Positions 46,845 through 59,059 of a DNA stretch of 64,000 nucleotides are shown here, one piece after another. Every line of letters begins with the position of its first letter. Position 1 is the stretch's first letter. The translations under genes and the position numbers were made by a program. The notes below the pieces were generated by a model. That model did not search any database. It saw nothing but the letters and a program-made list of their open reading frames with translations, and was not told the origin of the DNA. Location of the stretch: the NCBI RefSeq assembly GCF_010015445.1, contig NC_053116.1, positions 2,826,068-2,890,067 on the forward strand, given 5' to 3'. Source of the DNA: Perca fluviatilis (taxonomy: Eukaryota > Chordata > Actinopteri > Perciformes > Percidae).

Positions 46845-47367
46845 GAAGAACTTTGTTAACTCGGCAATTTTTTTTTAAAAAAAACTTTTTCTTTTTCTTC
46901 CTCCTTTTTCAGCACCGCTTGGGTAGTTTCGCTTCATTACTCTAGTCTGTACACTGTCTGTCACTCTGCACACGCACTCTGTCTGTCTCAATACATCCAT
47001 GGTCTGTCTGTCACTTTTTTTCTCCGTTTTTTGGCGCAGTACATTACAGCCTTGTCACTTTCGCGCGATGAGCAGTAGCCTAGGTGATTTAATGGAATAG
47101 TCCAATGTATGTGAGGTGGGGGGCCCTCCGGTCTGCGAAACTAATGATTTGATGCCATTTTTTGCAAATGGAGTTTTAGAAATATATAATTTGCGAAAAG
47201 TAAAAAAAAAAAACAACCCTTAACCATAAGTTAATAGGGCATTTTGGGGGGCCCTAGGTAGCTCGGGGCCCAAGGCAATTGCCGACCTTTGCCTAATGGT
47301 AAAGTCCGCCCCTGAATGCATCTCTCCTGTCTAAGGTTAATGTATATTGTACGTTGTCCCTGTTTAA

Positions 47368-49440
47368 AGGGGTGATAGAATGATTATATAGGGTATTTTA
47401 CACTATTCCTTAAGGTCTCCTAATAGGGTATATGGCTCTATTTGGAACAAGAGCTTTTCTTCCAGATATGGTATGCTCATTAATATTCCGAATGAGCTAC
47501 GTGCTGATTGGTTTGAGCAAACTACATAGAAACACATGGGAGACTCTCATATTTCAGACACTGCTAAGTTATACATTGTTTATAGGGCTATTCCATTACA
47601 AAATTCACTTCTGAAACTTTTTTATGCGAGAAATCAACTATGTAAAGCTCAAATATGGGCCGCTTTACGAAAATGGATGGCTGATTGCAAATTTTGTCCG
47701 ACTGTGTGTTGGAGTTCAGCGCCGGTGCTGCCTGTGTTGCTGCCTCGCCGCCCGGCCTGCCTTCCTTCACAGACCCCGGCCTGCTGTGAGGTACTTGGAG
47801 TTCCGTCACGACTGGCAGCCCACTGCACTCCATACCCGCGCAAAGTCACCGTCTCTTGGGCTAATGACAACCAAATGCCCCTGCCCTGACAGAGCTCCAG
47901 GACCTGCAACTCCCCTCTTCCTGCTAGCTAAATGCCCAGTGTATGTGAGTGAGAGCGCGGTCAGCGAGCTTGTTACGCCAGCAATCTCTTCCCACAGGTT
48001 TCAGTTAATCTTTTAATGTGTGTAATTATAATGTGTTGAGTTATTTAAACAAACGATTGGAGAAATAAACGCCGCTTGTCCGCAAGTCCCATTGATAGAG
48101 CCTGCGGCTGGATGTAGATTTGTAGCTACAAATCACGGATAGTTAGCTTCATTTTCAGCGTCATTCCGAGTATATTTACAGTTTGAATTTCGTCACGCCA
48201 CGTATACAACATCTAACTTAATGTCTTATAAAGTTAACAACGGTGTCCGATTTCAAATTAATGAATATTTGTGAAGAGTAGGGCTTCCGTTAGCTGCAAC
48301 TGTCCCTTCAATCCTAGCTACGTGTGTAGCTACAAATCACGGATAGTTAGGTTCATTTTTGGTCGTAATTCGAGTATATTTACAGTTTGAATTTCGTCAC
48401 GCCACGTATACAACATCTAGCTAAATATCTTATAAAGCTAACAACGGTGTCCGATTTCAAGTTAATGAATATTTGTGAATTTCAGAGGAATTCTAAGAGG
48501 AGGCTAGCTAGCTCTCATTGATAGAGCTACATCCAGCAGCAGGCTCTATCAATGAGACTCGTGGACAAGCGGCGTTTATTTCCCCAATCGTTTGTTTAAG
48601 TAACTCAACAGTCAACACATTATAATTACACACATTAAAAGATTAACTGAAACCTGTGGGAAGAGATTGCTGGCGTAACAAGCTCGCTGACCGCGCTCTC
48701 ACTCACATACACCGGGCATTTAGCTAGCTAGCCAGGAAGAGGGGAGTTGCAGGCCCTGGAGCTCTGTCAGGGCAGGGGCATTTGGTTGTCATTAGCCCAA
48801 GAGACGGTGACTTTGCGCGGGTATGGAGTGCTGTGGGCTGCCAGTCGTGACGGAGCTCCAAGTACCTTATAGCAGGCCGGGGTCTGTGAAGGAAGGCAGG
48901 CAGGGCGGCGAGGCAGGGCGGCGAGGCAGGGCGGCGAGGCAGGGCGGCGAGGCAGGGGGCGGCGAGGCAGCTACACAGGCAGCACCAGCGCTGAACTCCG
49001 ACACACAGTCGGACAAAATTTGCAATTAGCCATCCATTTTCATAAAGCGGCCCATATGTGAATTTTACATAGTTGATTTCTCGCATAAAAAAGTTTCAGA
49101 AGTGAATTTTGTAATGGAATAGCAGAGATCTGCGTGACCTAGCTAGATTCAGAAGACTACCTGATCTCAGGTCAGTTGTGTAGCCTATGTAAATGTTGGG
49201 GCGTGACCGTTCTCTTAATACACCCAAGGGCTGACAAAGGTTCCGGTTTTTGGCAGGTTGACGTCAACTTCCAGCTTTGTTGAGATTCGCCCGTTTTCAG
49301 TGGCAGTTTCAAAATATGAGATTTTCATAGTAAAGGGGTGTCAATGGGATTTTGAGCTTCTATGTATGTCCTATTTACCCACCGAACTGTCGTTATTCAA
49401 CTATGACAGGGTAAAATCGGTTTTGCATTCTATCACCCCT
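47368..49440. mobile_element. Foldback TTAA element, 2.07 kb
   Basis: Ends AGGGGTGATAGAATG and its complement (CATTCTATCACCCCT) lie between TTAA at 47364-47367 and 49441-49444. Long internal arms, about 47620-48105 and 48585-49120, are inverted copies; both encode the frame MREINYVK...GPLYENGWLIANF (47624-48016 plus; 49086-48724 minus). No domain is recognised in it. A partial relative lies at about 52330-52593. Confidence 0.82.
48893..48970. repeat. 13-bp GC-rich minisatellite
   Basis: AGGCAGGGCGGCG is repeated four to five times in the right arm of the foldback element. The left arm has only a single equivalent unit (near 47740), so the expansion is specific to one arm. Confidence 0.88.
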
Positions 49441-49462
49441 TTAAAGAAATAAAGAAATGAAA

Positions 49463-50186
49463 AAAATGAAAAGGCAATCGGAATCAGATGAATGTTGGTA
49501 TCCAACATGGAGTCCACGAAACGTGACCACCTTGGAATCAATTGTATAACGGAATAGCTCAGAACATTTGATTCCCTAGTTGGCCAAACTCTCTCTAATA
49601 TACAGCTCTGAACCAAGCTATCCTATACTACCTACACCATAGTGGTCAGAATGACATTTAATGAACAAAAACAATGACTCAATTGGTTCCTACAGCTTCC
49701 TTTCTCCACATTTGATCCCTAACAACAGAATGAACGGATGATCCACGGAGCCTTGACTCTCGTCCTGGTTTCTTTAGAGTGGTTGTTGTGTCCTGAATAC
49801 TGACCTGAACATGGCTGGTATCAGAGTCCGAGTCTGCTGCTTGTCTTGGGGACCTGGTTGCTCCGCTGCTCAGGGTTCTGGTTGTCCTCCTCCATTCCTC
49901 TCTGGTCCTGAAATCCAGCAGATCTCCACTGTGGCTGCTGGACTCACTCTGGATTCTGTTCAGTACAAATCAAAGCACGCAGAGATATCCAGATGCTCTC
50001 CTCACATCCACAGAGTGTTGATAATGTGAAAACAGCTGCAGCTCTTATCTGAGGAATGCTCTGGTTTCCATGGAAACCTTTTCAAATGTACCCTCCCTCC
50101 AGCCACCAAGGACAGACTGAAATCAGCTGACTGTTCACTCCCTGAACTGCATGTTTATCTAACTATAACTCAAGGACCCTCTGTGT

Positions 50187-50227
<41 letters not shown>

Positions 50228-50664
50228 TTTTAAATATCTGCAGAACTGTTAATCCTACTTCACACTCGGCCTCCTGGGTACAAAATGAACTCGAAGTAGT
50301 TTGGAGAAAACAGCGTTGGATATTAGTAAACTGTGAATAAATCTAAACAACTGCAAAACAACGTTGAAAAAATGCTGCCATAGTTCTGGCTCTTCCGTGT
50401 CTACCCTTCACAATAAAAGCCCAGCTTAAATTCACTCAGAGCATTTTACTGACAGGAAACTTAATAAAAAGTTATTTTAGCCGACACTAGATATCAAACA
50501 GAACACAATTATAAGCTCCAGTGTCCTAGAACAACTACATTTTATTTGCGCTTCTGGCAATGTAAGATGTAGCCTACTTAATTATTTGATGATTTATGTA
50601 TGGTATTTTTTATGTTTGAACTTTGCATCAATACAACTCTTAAAAACAAGACTTGTTTGTTTAA
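49463..50664. other. Unassigned; (GT)n at 50182-50227
   Basis: A 72-codon plus-strand ORF (49811-50029) and an overlapping minus-strand frame (TREEWRRTTRTLSSG) both look protein-like, but I recognise neither. The GT microsatellite is clear. No other feature supported. Confidence 0.4.
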
Positions 50665-51600
50665 AGGAACACGCCCACTTATTGGGAATTTAGCTTATTC
50701 ACCGTAACCCCCAGAGTTAGACAAGTCAATACATACCTTTCTCATCTCAGTGCGTGCTGTAAGGCTGTCTGACGCCGCCAGGGGCATCAGGCCAGCACAG
50801 ATCCTGCAGGTGAATGGTTCCAGTAATCCTACTGCTCCGAATTGTGACAAAAGTGATGAAATAACGCCAACATGTTCCTATTTACATGTTTTGATTTGTA
50901 GAGTCACAGCGTGTACAAAAAACAACGTAACATGAGACACAGCAGTCTTCTACCCCTAAACAAACCGGGAACTATATTCTCAGACAGGTTGTTGCAAAGC
51001 AAATCATTCCGCCCAAGTACTATATTCTTCCGCCTGAGAATATGATGGATGAGCGTTACTGCGCAGCCTCCAACTGAGCTTGAAGACGTAGATGTGACGT
51101 GAGCAACCTGTCTGAAAGTTGGAAGTCTTCTGGTAGCTGTGCCAAGAGAAATCTCACAGAGACGGAGAGTGTAGGTATATGTAAGGAGATAACATAGGCA
51201 CAGGCTAATTATTGCTATCTAAAATGCTAGTTAACTTTAGTAATTAAACTTAAACAGCTAATGTAAGTCGAAACTGCCTGCAAGCTTCTCCTGTACTATA
51301 CAGTAATTCCTCTACTGTGCGACAGTAAGTCCCGTGGTTATGACACCACCGTTATGACACGCCTATTTTTACAAAAACGTCTGCTACATAGTCATAATGT
51401 GAGATACAAGGTAATGGAGCCTTTTATACATTGTCGTGTTTCTTTAGAAATTAACAATGGACAAATAAAGTCTTTAAACACTTCAGATGTAAAGTTATTC
51501 ACTGTCAAAGTGATGTCAAAATGAATGGCAGTCAATGGGATGCTTACGGGGGGTGAGCATCAAAATGGCGCCATAGGAGTTACGCAGGAGAGGCTTACCC
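50665..51600 (+). repeat. Dispersed element with TTAA-type left end
   Basis: Starts AGGAACACGCCCACTTA after TTAA (50661-50664). Bases 51310-51600 are the inverted counterpart of 12785-13075. The right end is not resolved. No coding sequence recognised. Confidence 0.5.
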
Positions 51601-51638
51601 CCTTGGCATTTACTAGCGTGCAGTTTCAACCTTTCCCC

Positions 51639-52329
51639 AGTAGCGGTTCTTGGCATGGGCAAAGCGGGCAGCTGCCCGGGGCGGCATGCTTTCATGACAC
51701 ATGGGAGTGGCGGCACGAGCACTTAAAAAAACAATCCCTGGCTGAAACAGACTCTGTTGAGAACTAAAAGAAGGCTAGATAGTAGAAGTTCACGAAAGGA
51801 ATCCAACTTGGTAAAAAAAAAAAGACAATGCTGCTCTGTGTGTGTGTGCGTGCGTGCGTGCGTGCGTGCGTGTCAGTGTGAACGCCTGTCCTACTAAAGC
51901 AGAGAATTAGCTCCACACATAGTTCGTTATAGGCTAAGTGTTAAATATATTTGGAATATCCTTCGAAATATTCACATTTTACATGAAAAAGGTTATTCTC
52001 AGATGTGTCCAGTATGGGACGTTGCATAGCATTACTGTATGTGCTGGGGTACATTTTCACATAGTTTAGATGCAAGTGGACAAGTATTATCCCCCATATT
52101 GATATAAATACACCCAAAACATGCTTTTGGGGATATTGTAGTCAAATATAGTGACTGTGATGTCATAAAGCAGCAACAAAGTAATCAGTATTTTCTGTCT
52201 TTAAAAAATCTACTAATCGATTAAAGGTTAAGGCTGGTGATGGGCTGTATTTATTAATCAATAAATCCCATTAAAGATCCAAATCACAGCCTGATAAATC
52301 TTCTTCCTCCAAAAACTCAAAATCAATGA
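51639..52329. other. hAT-like left terminus and AT-rich sequence
   Basis: CAGTAGCGGTTCTTGGCATG at 51639 has the CAGNGGCG-like start of hAT elements; its partner end is not found. A TGCG tetranucleotide run lies at 51837-51872. No gene. Confidence 0.45.
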
Positions 52330-52593
52330 GCAACATCAACCTGCTGTCGAGTCTCCAATGTGTTTCTATGTATTTTGCTCAAACCAATTAGCACGTAGCT
52401 CATTCTGAATATTCATGAGCATACCATATTTGGAAGAAAAGCTCTTGTTCGAAATAGAGCCATATTCACAGGGTAGTTAAGGGCCTAATAAAATGGCATT
52501 CGGGCAATTTTCAGCCCAACCAATGTAACATACCCCATTAGGAGACCTTAAGGAACAGTGTAAAATACCCTATATAATCATTCTATCACCCCT
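52330..52593 (-). mobile_element. Partial copy of the foldback TTAA element
   Basis: Reverse complement of 47368-47590: it ends CATTCTATCACCCCT against TTAA (52594-52597) and contains GCTCAAACCAATTAGCACG and TTAAGGAACAGTGTAAAAT. The remainder is absent. Confidence 0.78.
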
Positions 52594-52737
52594 TTAAAAA
52601 CACATCAATGAGCAACATTGTTAGGAAGTGATTATCTAGTGGTACACATGTCATACTGTACATACTACAGTGCATGTAAATACATAAGTCAAGGTTCTTT
52701 CATTCATTCATTCACTGAATTCTATGACTATATATAT

Positions 52738-55078
52738 TAGGGCTGTCAGTTTAACGCGTTATTAACGGCGTTAACGCAAACCCATTTTAACGCCGACAAT
52801 TTTTTTATCGCGCGATTAACGCATAGACAGTTAAAGAAGGATTAACGTTCTTTCGGATCTAGCTAGACCGGAAGCAAAATTATGAATCCCACTATGGCCA
52901 CGCGGCATAAACATTCAAATGAAAAATAACACTCAGCAACCTAGCTAACCCGTTTCACACACACACACAGACAGACGGAGACAGACACACACACGCAAAA
53001 CAGCTGAGCGCAGACACGGGAGAGTGGAGAGGATCGCAAATTGAGAAGAGGAAAGAAAACACTGAGAAACATCGAGAGACACTGTTATGGGTCAGTGTCT
53101 GTCTCCCTGTCCCAGCCTGTTTTCCTGTTTCCCCTTTCCCTTATGTGTGTGTTGTCTGTGTCTGTCTGCGTGTCACTCAAGAGGATTTAGGTCTAGGGGC
53201 GTGGCCACTCTCACCTGCTCTGCTCCAGCCAGCTGCAGATCATTCCAGTAATCAACCAACAGCCAGCTGCAGCTCACTCCAGTAATCAACCAACAGTTAT
53301 CTACCCGGGCTGTTCACCTCTTCAGCGCCAGTTCGTTGCAACCATTCCTGTGGTGACATGGCTCCACTCTGTGCTCGAGAGAATTCAGTCCTGTTTCTAG
53401 CATACCTGTTGCCTCCTTTGTGCTTGTCTCACGCTTCCCATCTCTGTTCAGATCCCGCCTCTGGACCTGCTGCTTTTCGGTTCTCATCTGCCTCCTCGCT
53501 GCCTGCTCACCTCGCAACTCCGTTCTCAACCAGCCTTTCCACCCAGCTCTCGTCTTCGCTGCCTGGCCACACACCCGCCGTCTGATCTCCAGCTTCGACT
53601 CCACCTGGAGCTGCTCTCCTGGCCATTCCCTCCTGCACTATCCACATTGTGTCCAATAAAACACTGCTAACCGCTCATCTGTGTTTGTGTGCCTGTTCTC
53701 AGTCCTGGGTCCGACTAGAGCCTAACAGACACTAGTTAGCTTGGAAACTATCTAAGTGGAATAACGAAGCTGAAGAGGTGTAGCTACACTACGGCACTTT
53801 TCCTGTCTAAAAGCCGTGGTTTAGAACAAACGTTGGGCTAGTGTGCCTGGCTAAAGTTGGAGCTTACTGACTAGCTAGCTAAAGTTGGAGCTAACGGCGG
53901 AGAGTTGCTGGTTCGGAGGACGCTGATTTTGGACTGGAGTGGACAACAGCGTGTTTCCCTGCTGAGGAGGACTTTGCCGTAGCTGGTGACTGGTTTTCGT
54001 GTTTGAGCTGTGTTTCTTGGACTAACCGCTAACTGTAAGTTGGATTTCTGTGTGTTTGCTTCACTGAAGATAATGTCCTGCTGGCTGCTGCATGTTTTTT
54101 TTCTCCTCTCGGCGTGTGTGTGTGTGTGGGTGTGGTTTGAGTAAGTTTTACGTTGAAATGCTGTAGGGGAGGAATCATTTTGTGTAGCTGGAGTGTTTTA
54201 AGTGGAAACTGATAGAGAAACTGGTAAAGGGGTAGCTAGTTGTGTGTAATATCATTTGAAGAAATATTGCTTGTTAGCCTATTTGAAGGGTGTGATTTGG
54301 GTTATGTTTTTTTTGTTATTCAATCTAACGGCTAAATGTTATTTTATACATTTAAGTTATTGTTCAGTAAGCGGTACCTTTTTTGTTAAAGAGTTGTCTG
54401 AGGTCAGTTATTCCAATACAGCACAATAGATTTGCTGGTTAAAAGTAGGGTGGGATATGACTAATCCAAAATTGGTCAATCTTCGTGGTAGCTACTTTAA
54501 AGAAATGAACCCAAACACTTCATCATTCCAGTCTGAAGTTACGTATTGCAGCTTGGGCATTGCACTTGACAAAGCAAGTTTCTCAAGTCAAATATCCTAT
54601 ATGGCTTTAATAGAAAAAGGTATTTTGAACTTGGACAAAGTGATGTCAGTACAGAGTACAAATAGTCAATGCCAGTGTTTAAGAACACAAATGTGGGGGG
54701 CTGGTACATGAAGTCACTGGTTAAAGTAACCACAGTAGCTGCAAGTAGTGCATCAGTTTTTTAAATCAGTTTTTTTTATAATTATAAGCCCATCATGGAT
54801 CACATTGATCAGGCTTGAGGCATCAGGCATGAGGCAGTACTATCTGCAGTGGAAAATGGAGGTAACAGTGTTAAGTTTTTCAATAAAAAAAACATTTGCA
54901 CAAAGCAAGCCGATCCACTTTTCCATGTTGATAAGAGCATTAAAACGAAAAAATATAATGGGACAAAGAGAAATCAAGGGACATTTAGAATAGATAAAAA
55001 TGTGTAATTAATCATGAGTTAACTATGACATTAATGCGATTAATCGCGATTAAATATTTTAATCGTTTGACAGCGCTA
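52738..55078. mobile_element. hAT-type element, 2.34 kb, containing a solo LTR
   Basis: TAGGGCTGTCAGTTTAACG and the complement of AATCGTTTGACAGCGCTA are inverted ends. ATATATAT is on both sides (52730-52737 and 55079-55086). No transposase recognised; short ORFs near 54457-54993 have no domain. The solo LTR at 53083-53727 is a later insertion. Confidence 0.72.
53083..53727 (+). mobile_element. Solo LTR with 5-bp target duplication
   Basis: The 645-bp unit runs TGTTATGGG to GCCTAACA (TG...CA) between exact GACAC repeats (53078-53082 and 53728-53732). AATAAAACACTG near 53656 is a polyadenylation signal in the expected place. A solo LTR remains after recombination between two LTRs. ORFs within it are incidental. 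Confidence 0.88.
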
Positions 55079-55604
55079 ATATATATATATAAATATATTG
55101 AACATTTTGACCGAAAAGCTGAAAAATAATAATTTTGATACTAAAGGAAAGTGTCTTTTTTCTCTGATTTCTGGAGAAAAAAAGTTGAATATGCTGAGAA
55201 AACAAAGATACACGGACAACTGAAGTCAGAATATTTTCAGAAGCAGGGTGAAAATTGCCGTCGGAACATTCCTCGCAAAAGTCGGGATTTATAAAGAATT
55301 TCCATGCGTAAAAATGTGCCCAGTTTTCCGCAACCTTTTGACCAGGCGTGTGATCGTGCATAATGCTCACAAGGTTTTGAAGACTATGTTTTAGTGAACT
55401 ACGATGGTAACACGAAATATCACATGGATACTCTGGATGCATAGCGCACAGCCTGCATGTGAGCACACTCTAAATTTTAATAATAAAGAAATATTATGCT
55501 ATTTATTATTTCTTCAAACTCATTGGCCTTGTCTCATTTTCTGTGAAGAACATAACAAATAACTTATTTTCAATGACTGCACATGGTACAACCCCCTACA
55601 CATA

Positions 55605-56345
55605 CAGTTGTGTTCAAAATAATAGCAGTCCAACATTATTAACCCCCTAAATCAAATTTTTTGGTAGAAGTGATATTTCTACATGGCAAATCATTTACTA
55701 GTAAGTGTTGTACAGTCATAGAAAACCAACAGACCCAGTCATGACATGCATGCTGCTCATTCTGTGTAATTGAATCTGTAATTGAAAGGGGCATGTTCAA
55801 AATAATAGCAGTGTTGTGTTCACTTAGTGAGGTGATTGATTCTGTGAAGAAACAGGTGTCAGTTATGGCCCATATTTAAGGAAGGAAGGAAGCTAATGGT
55901 GTGCATGCTAGTTATAGTGCATTTCACACTGAAATACTTAGCAAAATGGGTCGTTCCAGACATTGCTCTGAGGAACAGCGGACTTTGATTAAAAAGTTCA
56001 TTGGAGAGGGGAAAACATATAAAGAAGTGCAGAAAATTATAGGCTGCTCAGACAAAATTATTTCAAATGCATTGAAATGGCATCCAAAGCCTGAACGACG
56101 TGGGAAAAAATGGTCAACTACCATTCGAATGGATCGAAGAATAGCCAAAATGGCAAAGGTTCAACCAATCATCAGCTACAGGAAAATCAAAGAAGACTTA
56201 AAGTTACCTGTGAGTACTGTTACGATCAGAAGGTTATGTGAAGCAAAGCTATCAGCTAGAAGCCCCCGCAAAGTCCCATTGCTGAAAAAAGACATGTACT
56301 GAATAGGTTTAAAATTGCCAAAGGACACACTGACTGGCCAAAGGA
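55605..56345 (+). mobile_element. Tc1-like transposon, 3'-truncated copy
   Basis: Left end CAGTTGTGTTCAAAATAATAG follows TA at 55603-55604; CAAAATAATAGCAGT recurs near 55798. Homology to the element at 37047-41160 covers the region up to about 56345. There it gives way to another repeat (56346-56550: ACTAGCCAGACCTTCCTC and its inverted partner GAGGAAGGTCTGGAC at 56501). Confidence 0.82.
55946..56302 (+). pseudogene. Tc1-like transposase, N-terminal part
   Basis: From ATG 55946 the frame reads MGRSRHCSEEQRTLIKKFI, YKEVQKIIGCSDKI, RRIAKMAKVQPIISYRKIK and PVSTVTIRRLCEAKL. This is the paired helix-turn-helix DNA-binding half of a Tc1/mariner transposase. It stops at 56302 after a frameshift (KVPLLKKDMY, where the relative has KKRHVLNRLKFAK). 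The DDE catalytic half is missing because the element is truncated. Confidence 0.82.
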
Positions 56346-56631
56346 GAATTCTGTGAACTGTGCACCGTGGCTCCGTCTGGAGCTCAGCACCGTCCAAGAC
56401 GATTGTGATTGGTTTAAAGAAATGCCAATAAACCAAAGCAGGTTTTTCTCCCATCCAGGAATGCTGTGTGGACTAGCCAGACCTTCCTCTGCAGCACTGT
56501 GGAGGAAGGTCTGGACATGCGAGACTAGTGTGAAAGGAACCCTACTCCTAAAATAAAATAAACCAGGTTCTCTTGAACTTTTATGCTCTTGACTTCTGCA
56601 GATTTTTTCCCCTAAAAACCCTGTTAACATT

Positions 56632-58886
56632 GGGCCTCATTCACCAATATCTTAAGTTTTCTCTTAAATATGTTCTTAAGAAGGTTCCTAAGAAAAGTCT
56701 ACGTCGGATTCATGACGTGTTCTTAAACAGCAGATTTGTTCGCATCTGTGTTCTTAGGATTGATGAATCCCACGTCTTCGTAACTGAAAGCGTGTGCCAG
56801 TTGTTCGTAATTAGCATAAGAAAACGCCCCGCAAATTCCCATATAAGGACATGACACTTCCTGTGCACCTCCTGGGAGACAGGTTTTCGGAGATTGGCGG
56901 AGCCGCGGTGAAGGAAGTACTGAATCTCAGTACTTAAATAAAATTACAAATAACTAGAGACATATTTACTTTAGTAAAAGTAGAAGGTGTCCACTAGCCT
57001 ACCATAAACAAGGCCTGGCTTTTAAAAGAAGTTCCTATCCTAACCAGCATATAAGTAAGTAATCGTCACCTTTATTGTTGTCACATAGTCACAAGTACTA
57101 GCGAAATTATCAATCAACCTGACCATACATATACAAACATACAATATACAATGGGGTAGACAGGACAGGAAGACAGGGTATTAAGGAAAAGAATACAGCA
57201 TGACATCAGGATAGGTGAGGAGAAAAAAAGGGCAACTCCCAGACTGTGCTCCTATAGGAGTACAGTCTGGGAACAGGAAAAAAAACACCTCAGCAACATA
57301 AGCACATAACCAGTACAAGAGCACACGAGACATGCAATGGGGAAAGGGGTGTTGGGGTTGAGGTAAACCAGCACAGGCAAGCAGCCATCCGGTCCTGCAG
57401 CCATAACGGCGCTGGTCACAGACCCGCCTGCCTGACTTTGGGTACAAAGCGGAGAAGGCGCTGGATGGGGGCTGGGTGTGATTGCATATCTGTATATATG
57501 TAAGAGTTTGTGTGTGTGTAGGCCTGAGTAGTCAAGCTGCGTCTGGCCCCCGTAATCTGGCTGTCTCAGTCCGCACGATTGTCATTGCGATACACAGTCA
57601 GTTGCCATGGAGTCAGCCTTGAAACAGGACCCAGTCCGAGTCAACAATCAACAGGTGTCTGTGGGAGTCAGGTAAGGAACGCAAGAGTGTGCTCCACTGC
57701 ATTGCTCCAGGAGGAATGATTATTCAACACCGGCCTCGGCCAAGGCCAGCGCTGGTTCAGGGAGCCGAAAAGATAAGATTGGAATTTGTTTTGTCTTGGG
57801 GCCAGAGCCACAGTTAGTCACTCTCCACGTCTCTGAAATGTCCCCTCCGGTCTCCGCATCGATCAAATTTCCTTGCCAAAGCCGTGAGTTTCCCCGAGAT
57901 GTTGTCCAGCCTATCCAGATATATCCAGATATAACGGAGAATCGTAATGCGGTTGGTTTTATTCATGGATGTATTTTATTTTCTTTAACCATGCAACTAA
58001 GCAAATAACGTGTGTGAAGCAGCGCAAATGGGGAGATGTGAAGAGGTCCAGCCAAATAAATAAGATATGAAGGCGTCTTACGCAGCCTGGCGGAGGAGTA
58101 AACGACGCTGTGGTGATAAATAGATATAGCAACTTTGATTTAAAAATGGGAATAATAAAAACAAACGTTTTCATTTTCACTTTTACCGGGGGCTGTATTA
58201 CCGAGGGTCAGCGGTGCTGCGCCCCAGCTCTGCAGCACCGGAGCCGGCTTGGATCAGCGGTGCCCCATATATACAGTATCTACGGCAACCAAACTTTACT
58301 GGTGAGACAAACGTGTGACGGTCAGGAAGACGTTTTGGCAGGGGGGAAACTGAAAACGGAACATTGAAGAAATGTAGTGGAGTAGAAAGTATAGATAATT
58401 GCTGCAAAATGTAACAAAGTAAAAGTCAAAAGTAGGCTATGCACTATTGTGTCTACTTAAGTAAAGTACAGATACGTGAAAAATGTACTTAAGTACAGTT
58501 AGGACGAATTTGTACTTTGTTACATTCTACCACTGCATTTTGGCCCTAATAGCGATCAATCACCAAATAACGCAGGATTTAATCAGTTTAATTGCTGATG
58601 TAAATTGCAGTGCTAGTGTTTTTTTTGCGTAATGTTTTTGTTTTCAACAAACGATTAGAACTACATTACAGTACAATACTATCTTTGTAAACGACTGCAG
58701 AATTAAATAAAATTGTCATCACTCAAATGTGCGTAAGAGTGCTTTTCAGTGTTCGTAGATTTTGTTCTTAGCTAAGAACAAATCCAAGTTAAGAAAACAT
58801 TAGTGAATGCCAGAATCTTCGTAAAAAGTGCATAAGAAGGGTTTAAGAACACATTTCTTCATAAGAATGGTTGGTGAATGAGGCCC
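56632..58886. mobile_element. PIF/Harbinger-like element, 2.26 kb
   Basis: GGGCCTCATTCACCAA at the left and its complement at the right, with ATT on both sides (56629-56631 and 58887-58889). Both subterminal regions are rich in CTTAAG/TTCTTAA motifs. No transposase is visible. Later repeats lie inside, including a fish MITE at 58373-58540 (TACTTAAGTAAAGTAC). The right end is only eight bases from a zinc-finger gene splice donor. Confidence 0.75.
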
Positions 58887-58897
58887 ATTGTTCCTAC

Positions 58898-58991
58898 CTT
58901 CCCCTTCATCATCTTCACTCTTCACAGGGACAGGAGTGAATGGGAACTTGGTGATATCAGCCTCCTCCAGCCCTTGAAGCTGCTCTCCCTC
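58898..58991 (-). CDS. Zinc-finger gene, acidic linker exon
   Basis: After acceptor CTCTCTCTCAG the minus strand encodes EGEQLQGLEEADITKFPFTP then VPVKSEDDEGE, ending in donor GAAG|GTAGGA in phase 1. From memory, this Glu/Asp-rich block sits between the N-terminal coiled coil and the finger array in a large teleost C2H2 family. Exon 1 at 60423-60615 ends in phase 1, while this exon begins in phase 0, so at least one exon between them is missing, diverged or unrecognised. The finger exon is not identifiable immediately downstream. Confidence 0.72.
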
Positions 58992-59059
58992 CTGAGAGAG
59001 AGATTGCAGGGTTTCCCCCAGAAAAGTTGTTTAGCTCGGTGGCCAGTATGAAAATGAGA

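Larger units (their letters stand above)
44964..47314 (-). mobile_element. hAT transposon, 2.35 kb
   Basis: CAGTGGCGGATTTAG (left) and the complement of GTAAAGTCCGCCCCTG (right) are inverted repeats of hAT type (CAGNGGCG). The 8-bp target duplication AATGCATC is exact at 44956-44963 and 47315-47322. It carries pieces of a hAT transposase on the minus strand, a nested element (45053-45704) and two CA microsatellites. Confidence 0.92.
44606..49462 (+). mobile_element. LINE 3' end split by two later insertions
   Basis: 44606-44719 encodes the end of a non-LTR reverse-transcriptase protein (FGSSAFSSVAIRQWNKLP, then stop). The 3' UTR (CTGCCCAGGGACTACAAGTGG) runs to 44963, resumes at 47323 (GTTAATGTATATTGTACG) and finishes at about 49445-49462 with an A-rich tail (AAATAAAGAAATGAAAA). 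The intervening hAT (44964-47314) and TTAA (47368-49440) elements each have target duplications. Confidence 0.75.

Noticed and set aside
49811..50029. 72-codon plus-strand ORF as a gene
   Set aside because: No recognisable domain or splice context, and an equally open frame exists on the other strand.
53358..53659. Overlapping Ser/Pro-rich ORFs
   Set aside because: They lie entirely inside the solo LTR.
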